Origin: Desulfoprunum sp.
GTDB taxonomy: Bacteria > Desulfobacterota > Desulfobulbia > Desulfobulbales > Desulfocapsaceae
Direction of reading: 5' to 3'
NCBI GenBank assembly: GCA_030696435.1
Contig: JAUYSF010000390.1
Coordinates: forward strand, 1-8,420
DNA length: 8,420 nt
The notes beneath the pieces are model-generated. The model made no database searches. It worked only from the letters and a program-made list of their open reading frames with translations, and was not told the origin of the DNA. This document shows positions 1 to 6,027 of the stretch, piece by piece (the first letter of the stretch is position 1; each line of letters starts with the position of its first letter). The position numbers and the translations under genes are program-made.

Positions 1-1293
1 AGTTGCCAGGGAAGCGTAAAAGATCACCTCGCCGGCTACGCCGAGATAAGGGGCGATAACCAGGGCCACCGGCAGAGAAATGGCGATGGCCGCGACGTTC
101 ATGATGAAGTTGGTCATGATCATGACAAAAAAAGCCATCCCAAGGATAAATACTACTGCAGGAGCTTCTTTAAAGAGAGCCAGCCAGTTGACCGCTAACC
201 ACTCTGCCGCGTGAGTCTGCCAGAGACAGAAACCGATGGACATGGCGCCGCCAAAAAGCAGGATGATATTCCAGGGGATATCCTCCAGATCTTCAACTTT
301 GAGAATATTGAGGATAAAGAACAGCAAGGTGGAACTCAGCAGAATTGCGGTCTTATCGATGGATTTCAGAGCCGGAACCCAGTTTTTCAGGGCGATAACC
401 AAGATAACGGCCAGGGCGATCGACAGAGTGAGGATTTCTTTCCTGCTCCAGCCACCCAGCTCAATATACATTCTCTTGGCCTTTTCTTTGAGCCCGGAGA
501 TGATGGCTTTTTCCGGTTTGCAGACCAGCATAATAAAACCCCAAATGAGAAAAACCATCAGCCAGCCGACCGGAGCCATATAGTAGGAAAGTTCGAAGAA
601 GCTGATTTCTTTACCGGTCATTTCTTTGAAAAAGCCGATGGCCACCGCGCCGCGAGCAGCACCCAGCAGGGTGATGATACTACCGGCCCCGGCAACATAG
701 GCCATACCGATGAAAAGGCCTTTTCCGAACTTGGTCGGTTCGTCAGTATCGGAGTAGAAAGCGTTGATAGCCATCAGGAGCGGAAACATGGTGGCCGCTA
801 CGGCGGTATGGGCCATCAGGTGGGTAAGAGCTGCGGTCATGATAAAGCAGCCGAGATAGATCATGCTGGTTCGCTCGCCGACGATGGAGAGCATCTTATA
901 GGCCATCCGCTTGGTCAGACCGCTCTTGGTGAAGACCAGACCGATGACGATCGACCCGAAGATAAAGAGAACAGAAGGGTCCATAAAGTCTTTGAAAGCC
1001 ACTTCCGGCTTACGGATGAGAAACATGGCCTGCACGACTCCGATAGCGATACCGGTGACACCGATCGGCAGGACCTCGAAAATCCACCAGGTTGCGGCCA
1101 GAGCAAAGACCGCCAATGCGCCTTTGCCCTGTACGGACAGGGTGAAATGCTTGCCCATCGGATCGATGGCGTCCGGCCAGGCCGGGGCATAATAGATGAT
1201 ACAAAACAAGGCGACCCCCAGAAAGAGGAAAAACACCCTTTTCCAGTCAAACGGAGCCTTGACCTCCGCTGCTTCGACGTATGTTGATGACAT
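1..1293 (-). CDS. SLC13/DASS-family anion permease, 3' end missing
   Basis: This is an inner-membrane secondary transporter of the divalent anion:Na+ symporter (DASS, SLC13) type; 431 codons are visible and the frame is open at the left edge, so only a short C-terminus is missing compared with the usual 460-520 residues. Family features include WWIFEVLPIGVT (69-80), a re-entrant-like stretch near 105-135, IPWNIILLFGG (339-349) and many hydrophobic helices. The motifs that bind Na+ and substrate in the family are altered: AHTAV at 161-165 stands where SNTAT is expected, GAARG at 211-215 where GTPPN is expected, and MNVAA at 398-402 where the second SNTAT is expected. I chose the ATG at 1293 because AGAGGGG lies 9 nt upstream; the in-frame ATG at 1302 abuts that same sequence. 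The gene starts 19 nt after the CBS gene stops. The substrate cannot be read from sequence; sulfate or a dicarboxylate are the family's usual ones. Confidence 0.88.
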   Translation of the reverse strand, partial: MSSTYVEAAEVKAPFDWKRVFFLFLGVALFCIIYYAPAWPDAIDPMGKHFTLSVQGKGALAVFALAATWWIFEVLPIGVTGIAIGVVQAMFLIRKPEVAFKDFMDPSVLFIFGSIVIGLVFTKSGLTKRMAYKMLSIVGERTSMIYLGCFIMTAALTHLMAHTAVAATMFPLLMAINAFYSDTDEPTKFGKGLFIGMAYVAGAGSIITLLGAARGAVAIGFFKEMTGKEISFFELSYYMAPVGWLMVFLIWGFIMLVCKPEKAIISGLKEKAKRMYIELGGWSRKEILTLSIALAVILVIALKNWVPALKSIDKTAILLSSTLLFFILNILKVEDLEDIPWNIILLFGGAMSIGFCLWQTHAAEWLAVNWLALFKEAPAVVFILGMAFFVMIMTNFIMNVAAIAISLPVALVIAPYLGVAGEVIFYASLAT

Positions 1294-1312
1294 GTTATCC
1301 ATCCCCTCTTCT

Positions 1313-1852
1313 CTATTTGGAGTTCATTGAGATAAGCTTATCGCCGAGGGCACCGAAGACCTCAGCAAGTTTGACCACACCTACCAGTTTGCTGTTTTCT
1401 TCGACCGGCAACACTGTCTCCTTGCAGATGACCATGACCGCCATGGCGTGGATAAGCTCGGTCGTAGCGGGCAGGACCCGGATGCCCTTCTCGATGACCT
1501 TGGTCAGAGATGCGTTGAGATGATGAACACCCTCTTTGATCATCACACCGTTTAACAGGGTGGTCAGATCACTATATTCAGCAGTTTTCCCCTCAAACCG
1601 CTTGATATCCACGGTATCAAGCAGGGTGGAAAAGAGGACCTTCAATATCCCCTGTTGGGTAACCCGGCCGATCAAGCCACCTTTGTCATCAACGACCATC
1701 AGCTCGCTGAAGCCGCAGGGTCCAGTGCTGCCGATCGGACAGAACGACCGCAGCTGTTGAATCGCCTCCTGCACCGTGCTGCTCTCCTTCAGACAGGGAA
1801 AGCCGGATAAGGGCATCATAATGTCGCGTACCGTCTGGTTTTCAGTACTCAC
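1313..1852 (-). CDS. Paired-CBS-domain regulatory protein
   Basis: A soluble 179-residue protein made almost entirely of two CBS domains. The first spans about residues 8-72 (VRDIMMP opening, then SELMVVDDKGGLIGRVTQQGI), the second about 104-172 (VMIKEGVHHLNASL, then TVLPVEENSKLVGVVKLAEVF). A CBS pair forms a Bateman module that typically binds adenine nucleotides and gates an attached or partner enzyme or transporter. No DNA-binding, catalytic or membrane segment is visible. The start is a GTG at 1852, supported by GGAG about 7 nt upstream. It lies 19 nt before the DASS-type permease gene, so the simplest inference is that it senses a nucleotide or energy signal and modulates that transporter, as CBS domains fused to other carriers do. 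No such fusion is seen here, and another partner is possible. Confidence 0.9.
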   Translation of the reverse strand: MSTENQTVRDIMMPLSGFPCLKESSTVQEAIQQLRSFCPIGSTGPCGFSELMVVDDKGGLIGRVTQQGILKVLFSTLLDTVDIKRFEGKTAEYSDLTTLLNGVMIKEGVHHLNASLTKVIEKGIRVLPATTELIHAMAVMVICKETVLPVEENSKLVGVVKLAEVFGALGDKLISMNSK

Positions 1853-1901
1853 AGTTTTTCTCCTTCAAAAAATATGTTTGAACCGGTGAAAAAGCAGAAA
1901 G

Positions 1902-1929
1902 TCGACCAGTTGGGAGCGAGATCGACCAG
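1902..1929. repeat. Direct repeat TCGACCAG, 20 bp apart
   Basis: The exact octamer TCGACCAG occurs at 1902-1909 and again at 1922-1929, a 20-bp period that puts both copies on the same helix face. It lies between the receiver gene stop (1938) and the CBS gene start (1852), where a regulator could act on the CBS-permease pair. I see no convincing -35/-10 pair next to it, so an operator role is only a possibility. Confidence 0.4.
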
Positions 1930-1937
1930 CACAGTTT

Positions 1938-2378
1938 TTACCAGCCTTTGTTTTTCAGGATTGTCTCGATGTCCTTGACGCTCTTTGATTCCAAAACCTG
2001 GAATCGCTTATCTTTGGCATCGCTGATCTTATCGAGGAGCTCGGAGATATTGACCGGTTTCTCCATAAAATCTTCGGCGCCGAGTTTCATCGCCTCAATG
2101 CTGGTCTTGATCGAGCCCTGGCCGCTGAGGATGATGATTTCCGCCTCCGGCTGTTTGGTCTTGATCCGCTTCAAGGTCTCAAGGCCGTCCATACCCGGCA
2201 TGGCCAGATCGAGAATGATGAGATCGAATCCTTCCTTTTCGATCCTGGCCAGGGCCAATTCGCCACTGTTGGCGGTGCTCACTTTCAAGCCCCGGGTCTC
2301 TAGACGTTCAGCCAGGGTTGACAGGAAATCTTCCTCGTCGTCAACCAGCAGAACCTTGGCCTTCAATACCTTATCCAT
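1938..2378 (-). CDS. Single-domain response regulator (receiver only)
   Basis: A 146-residue CheY-like receiver protein of a phosphorelay. The acidic pocket is D13-D14, the phospho-acceptor is D57 within DLIILDLAMPGMDG, the switch Ser is S85 (ILSGQGS) and the conserved Lys is K107 (FMEKPV), so all key residues are present. The receiver resembles those of NtrC-type regulators (the SIEAMKLGAEDFMEKP stretch), but there is no AAA+ or DNA-binding domain; after about residue 122 only a short, charged tail remains (QVLESKSVKDIETILKNKGW). The ATG at 2378 has AGAGGA about 8 nt upstream. No histidine kinase is in the window. It sits between nhaD and the CBS gene, so it probably acts by protein contact or as a phosphate shuttle. 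The target is unknown. Confidence 0.93.
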   Translation of the reverse strand: MDKVLKAKVLLVDDEEDFLSTLAERLETRGLKVSTANSGELALARIEKEGFDLIILDLAMPGMDGLETLKRIKTKQPEAEIIILSGQGSIKTSIEAMKLGAEDFMEKPVNISELLDKISDAKDKRFQVLESKSVKDIETILKNKGW

Positions 2379-2412
2379 GGTGTTTTTCCTCTCAGTGTTA
2401 AAGGTGCTTTAA

Positions 2413-2459
2413 AGCCGCCCCTCTCGCTTCGCCGGAGCATGGCGACAGGGATAGCGGCT
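2413..2459 (-). promoter_or_regulatory. Long hairpin between nhaD and the receiver gene
   Basis: Read on the minus strand, AGCCGC (2459-2454) pairs with GCGGCT (2418-2413). Inside it CCCT pairs with AGGG after a three-base bulge, and TCGCC pairs with GGCGA around a seven-base loop. The arm is followed by TTTAAAG, which is too poor in T for a clear intrinsic terminator. It ends 35 nt before the receiver start, so it may be an attenuator, an mRNA processing or stability element, or a weak terminator that uncouples nhaD from the genes downstream. Confidence 0.5.
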
Positions 2460-2515
2460 GTTATAGTTGTTGTGTTTATCTGCTCGTTATGATGATAGAA
2501 AAAGCTGCACAACCT

Positions 2516-3799
2516 TCAGTGGAACATTTTAAATTGGACTATATAAACAAATATTCCGGCGAAATAGCCGAGGGCCGCAAGCCCACCAATCTTTTTGGCG
2601 TACCAGAAGAAATGGATCTTCTCGAGGCCCATGGCGGCAACACCGGCAGCCGAGCCGATAATCAGAATGGAACCGCCGGTTCCGGCACAGTAGGCCATAA
2701 ACTCCCACAGAAAACTGTCGGGCGGATTGGTGGTCATATCGTACATTCCCATGGAGGCGGCAACCAAGGGCACGTTATCGACAATGGCGCTCAGTATGCC
2801 GATGAGGGTAACGATGACATCCTGGCGGCCAACCGTCAGTTCAAGCCATTTGGCAAGGGCAGTGAGAATATGGGTATGTTCAAGGGTAGCGACGGCCAGA
2901 AGGATGCCGATAAAGAAGATGATACAACTCATGTCAATTCGTTTAAGTGCGGAAACGAGAGTCAAATCCTCCTTATCTTCATCTTCTTTGTTGCGGTGCA
3001 GTATGTTGCCGACCAGCCAGAGAATGCCAAGGCCAAAAAGAATTCCCATGAAGGGCGGCAGATGGGTGATTCCTTTGAAAATCGGCACAGCGACCAGGAT
3101 GCCGATGCCCATGCAAAACATCAGATTTTGTTCAAAGGGGGTAGTTTGAATGGCGTTTCCGTTGTCTATCGCCTTCGGGGCAACAACCTCTTTGCCGCGC
3201 AGAACGAAGGTCAGGAGAATCAAAGGAACTATCAGGCAGGCCATAGACGCAAGAAAGACACCCTCCATGATAGCAAGCGTGGTTATCTGGCCACCGATCC
3301 ACAGCATGGTGGTTGTAACATCGCCGATCGGCGACCAAGCCCCACCCGCGTTGGCGGCAATGACGATGATTCCGGCAAAAAACAACCGGTCGTCATGCCG
3401 GTCGAGGAGCTTCTTCATCAGGGAAATCATAACTATGGTTGTAGTCAGGTTGTCGAGAATGGAGCTGAGAAAGAAGGTGACAAAGCCGACCAGCCAAAGG
3501 AGAGAGGTAATTTTTGTGGTCTTGATACGTGAGGTGATGACATAAAAACCGTTATGGGCATCGACCACCTCGACAATGGTCATGGCACCCATAAGGAAGA
3601 AAACGATTTGGGCAGTGGTAGAGACCGATTCCTTAAGATTTTCTGAGATCAGATGAGGATCTCCGCCATTCAAGGCATAGATCGTCCAAAGCAGGCCGGC
3701 GCCGATAAGCGCCGAGGCCGCTTTATTAACCCCAAGCGGATGCTCAAGGGCAATGGATGCATAGGCAAGAACAAAAATCACAACCAGCGCGGTTAACAT
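2516..3799 (-). CDS. nhaD: NhaD-type Na+/H+ antiporter
   Basis: A 427-residue inner-membrane antiporter of the NhaD branch of the ion transporter (IT) superfamily, which exchanges cytoplasmic Na+ (or Li+) for external protons. The length is typical. Family motifs are clear: SSILDNLTTTIVMISL (112-127), ANAGGAWSPIGDVTTTMLW (149-167), SAIVDNVPLVAASMGMY (337-353) and AYCAGTGGSILIIGSAAG (369-386). D116, D160 and D341 are the obvious membrane acidic residues for ion binding. Hydrophobic helices fill the protein, apart from a charged loop near 268-282 (HRNKEDEDKEDL). The ATG at 3799 has AAGGAG five nt upstream. It is the first gene of the cluster and is 137 nt from the receiver gene. Na+ export would balance any Na+ brought in by the DASS-type carrier, but that coupling is inferred. 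Confidence 0.92.
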   Translation of the reverse strand: MLTALVVIFVLAYASIALEHPLGVNKAASALIGAGLLWTIYALNGGDPHLISENLKESVSTTAQIVFFLMGAMTIVEVVDAHNGFYVITSRIKTTKITSLLWLVGFVTFFLSSILDNLTTTIVMISLMKKLLDRHDDRLFFAGIIVIAANAGGAWSPIGDVTTTMLWIGGQITTLAIMEGVFLASMACLIVPLILLTFVLRGKEVVAPKAIDNGNAIQTTPFEQNLMFCMGIGILVAVPIFKGITHLPPFMGILFGLGILWLVGNILHRNKEDEDKEDLTLVSALKRIDMSCIIFFIGILLAVATLEHTHILTALAKWLELTVGRQDVIVTLIGILSAIVDNVPLVAASMGMYDMTTNPPDSFLWEFMAYCAGTGGSILIIGSAAGVAAMGLEKIHFFWYAKKIGGLAALGYFAGIFVYIVQFKMFH

Positions 3800-3854
3800 G
3801 ACTACTCCTTCTCTTTAAAGTTTTATAAAAAATCCCCACAAATTTAGTATATTA

Positions 3855-3888
3855 GAAATTCATTTCTTGGTTTTTAAGAATGAATTTC
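3855..3888. promoter_or_regulatory. AT-rich inverted repeat upstream of nhaD
   Basis: GAAATTCATTTCTT (3855-3868) is the inverted partner of AAGAATGAATTTC (3876-3888), with one bulged T and a seven-base loop. The left arm also contains its own palindrome AGAAAT-TC-ATTTCT (3854-3867). It lies 56-89 bp upstream of the nhaD start, in the expected promoter/operator zone. Nearby minus-strand candidates for a -10 (TATACT or TAATAT, about 3845-3853) lack a recognisable -35, so the promoter itself is not resolved. Confidence 0.4.
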
Positions 3889-3902
3889 GTGAAGGTACTT
3901 AT

Positions 3903-3918
3903 CCCCCCTTGTGGGGGG
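3903..3918. repeat. C6-TTGT-G6 hairpin
   Basis: Six C residues, a TTGT loop and six G residues form a perfect six-pair GC stem. Neither strand has a strong T-run after it, so it is not a standard intrinsic terminator. It sits about 100 bp upstream of nhaD and just past the end of the doubtful small ORF at 3927-4109. Confidence 0.4.
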
Positions 3919-3926
3919 TAGAATTT

Positions 3927-4109
3927 TCATCCCCTGCAGTACGTCCTGTGCCTGAAGCCGGGAAACGGATCTTTTCTCGGCACCACCTTGATATCCGGAT
4001 CCACGAGAAATATTTCTGTTACCTCGAGCCAATCGGCAGAATAGCAAAGCGCACGTGTGAGCAGAAGTCTCTCGTTGTGCAAAATCCGGACGTCGTATTT
4101 TATGAGCAA
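3927..4109 (-). CDS. Doubtful small ORF or gene fragment
   Basis: A 60-codon frame from a TTG at 4109 to TGA at 3927. I do not recognise a family. Its composition looks somewhat protein-like (for example LEVTEIFLVDPDIKVVP), but there is no clear ribosome binding site, an in-frame stop lies just upstream (4113-4115), and other frames over the same bases are also open. It could be a decayed remnant of a larger gene, in keeping with the katG relic nearby, or chance. There is no membrane segment or signal peptide. Confidence 0.15.
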   Translation of the reverse strand: MLIKYDVRILHNERLLLTRALCYSADWLEVTEIFLVDPDIKVVPRKDPFPGFRHRTYCRG

Positions 4110-4188
4110 ACTTCATGCCATAAGCTTAAAAGAACACCAGCATGCAAGTAAGCGTACACTAACGTGAGTTATTACTTACTTATAAAGA

Positions 4189-4199
4189 GAGACTGTCTC
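4189..4199. repeat. Palindrome GAGAC-T-GTCTC
   Basis: Perfect five-base arms around a single T, followed by AAGAGG. Some insertion sequence ends begin in a similar way, but I find no matching opposite end in the window and no transposase, so it is only a short palindrome of unknown role. Confidence 0.3.
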
Positions 4200-4246
4200 A
4201 AGAGGAAATCTTGGCTAGAATCAAAAAAATCACAACATCTCGCCAT

Positions 4247-4286
4247 ATCGTTCCATAAAGTTTCATTACGTTCCGTAACGTTCAGC
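4247..4286. repeat. Four degenerate 10-bp tandem units
   Basis: Four consecutive decamers can be aligned: ATCGTTCCAT, AAAGTTTCAT, TACGTTCCGT and AACGTTCAGC. The core CGTTC starts at 4249, 4269 and 4279, with a weaker copy (AGTTTC) at 4259, so the spacing is exactly one helical turn. The third and fourth units also form a small inverted repeat, TTACG-TTC-CGTAA (4266-4278). No adjacent gene explains it. Confidence 0.4.
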
Positions 4287-4440
4287 ATGGCCTACATGTG
4301 AGGGAAATAGGTAGTTGAAAATTCACCCATGCGTGTCAAGAATCGAATACAAATGCAATGCTAGAGCACATCACATATTGTTCATATTATTACGAGAATT
4401 CAGCTCAGACGAAAAGCTTGATGACATAAGGGCAGATTAG

Positions 4441-4686
<246 letters not shown>

Positions 4687-4824
4687 TCACACTAAAAGTT
4701 TTCGAGGGACGATTTTTAAAACGGTATCACGAGTTGGAAGTTGTTCTGAACACTTTTGGAAACTAAGAGGAACTGGTCTCGGTATGCGTTCAAAAAGGCA
4801 CCTCAATTGCAAAATTATCTGCAT

Positions 4825-6027
4825 TCACGGAGTCATATTGCTGGTTTCACGGGGATGACGCGTGATGTATTCCGAGCGCTTTTTGCGGAAGTCACTGAGA
4901 TGCTGCTCGATCGTTTCGCCGGTTAATTCGACGCCAAAGTCGCCTGCGACTTCCAGCCGATCCTTGCGAAATAATTGTTCAAGCATAATTTGCCCCACTT
5001 CACTGCGATAATGCGAATGCTCCCAATAATACTGCATATTCTCGTGTCCAGTTGACTGCGGGATCTCTTCGCTGGTTATCCTATTGAAACCGGAAAAATC
5101 AACAAGACGAATATCACAACCCTGTCGCCTGCGTGCATCGATCACTGTTACCAGCGATCTTTTCCAGTTGTCGAGATCTTCCTGGTGGGTTGCCCAGTAT
5201 GATAATTCGGCCAGGGCATGGACGGGTTGGAGATACAAGCGGAATATCGTACCTTGCCGGCAATAGTCGTCCGTGACCCGATCCAAGAGCTGAAGAGTTG
5301 CCTGAACGTCGAGTGGATTTCCCGATGGTTTATTTTTTTGCATTACTTTGTCAAACGCTTTGGCCGTTCCTCCTTCATCGCGCATTATATGTTCCAGACA
5401 TTGCGAAGATTTATGGCCGTAGGTTGCAAGCTGTGATCGGCATTTCTGTTCGGAGAATCCTGATAAAACCTTCAATGATTCTTCGGTCATATCCATGGAA
5501 GCCGAACGCTTGATGTTCAGCAATGTCCGCCAGATGGGATATGAGGGTCCTTTTGCCACCAGTGCGGGAATGAAATCGCTATTGCCGTTTTCCTCTTTGA
5601 ACTGATTACCATAATCAAGCCCCCAGACGACAATTTCCGGTCGATGAAAAACAGTTGTATGACGCAACATGTTGACCGCATCACCAAACGATCCTCCCTT
5701 TACGGCAAGATTGAAAACACGTTTGCCGGCAAACAGTTGCGCATCGGTTGGCAAACCTATTTCAGTCCTTGAACTGCCGAGATACACAACCTCAGGACGG
5801 TATCGATATACAGCATAGGTTTTAGCCCATGGCATGATTTTCTGTTGCGCGGGGCTCAATCTTTGCACGAGCTTCGTATCCCATTGATGGATGAGGTACG
5901 GATCGACCACATAGTTGGTCGTCACAGTGGCGATCAGAACTGCCAGCGCCGTCAAACCAACCGTCCAGAAATACCTCCTCAGGCTGTCAGGCGCAGATTG
6001 AGTAGTCATAGTGTCAGAATTGGGCAT
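4825..6027 (-). CDS. Membrane-anchored SGNH-like protein, partner of MBOAT
   Basis: A 400-residue protein with one N-terminal membrane helix (about 20-39, ending TTNYVVDPY) and a periplasmic domain. The domain starts with VVYLGSSRTEIGL (Gly-Ser-Ser 84-86), resembling block I of SGNH hydrolases, and has YYWEHSHYRSEVG near the end (His 337-339), a likely block V acid/His element; VVWGLDYGNQF (133-143) is also typical of such AlgI-linked proteins. By analogy with AlgJ/AlgX and DltD it would take an acyl group from the MBOAT protein and place it on an exported glycan, but catalysis is not shown. The ATG at 6027 is chosen because AAAGG lies about 8 nt upstream; a TTG at 6051 gives a longer frame deep inside the upstream gene. 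It overlaps the MBOAT gene by 14 bp, so the two are probably translationally coupled. Confidence 0.8.
   Translation of the reverse strand: MPNSDTMTTQSAPDSLRRYFWTVGLTALAVLIATVTTNYVVDPYLIHQWDTKLVQRLSPAQQKIMPWAKTYAVYRYRPEVVYLGSSRTEIGLPTDAQLFAGKRVFNLAVKGGSFGDAVNMLRHTTVFHRPEIVVWGLDYGNQFKEENGNSDFIPALVAKGPSYPIWRTLLNIKRSASMDMTEESLKVLSGFSEQKCRSQLATYGHKSSQCLEHIMRDEGGTAKAFDKVMQKNKPSGNPLDVQATLQLLDRVTDDYCRQGTIFRLYLQPVHALAELSYWATHQEDLDNWKRSLVTVIDARRRQGCDIRLVDFSGFNRITSEEIPQSTGHENMQYYWEHSHYRSEVGQIMLEQLFRKDRLEVAGDFGVELTGETIEQHLSDFRKKRSEYITRHPRETSNMTP

Noticed and set aside
211..1287. Plus-strand open frame of 358 codons
   Set aside because: It is antisense to the DASS-type permease, has a low-complexity polar composition (rich in D, G, Q and H) and no family resemblance; the minus-strand reading has clear membrane protein motifs.
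1294..1302. Upstream ATG (1302) as start of the DASS-type permease
   Set aside because: The AGAGGGG ribosome binding site would directly touch this codon; the ATG at 1293 has proper spacing.
2489..3532. Plus-strand open frame of 347 codons
   Set aside because: It mirrors the nhaD gene in a codon-matched register and shows the same polar antisense composition; NhaD motifs on the minus strand are decisive.
4189..4199. Insertion sequence terminal repeat
   Set aside because: No second end, no target duplication and no transposase frame are found in the window.
4690..4921. Plus-strand frame running into the SGNH-like gene, considered as a transposase remnant
   Set aside because: No motif could be recognised and its second half is antisense to a well supported gene.
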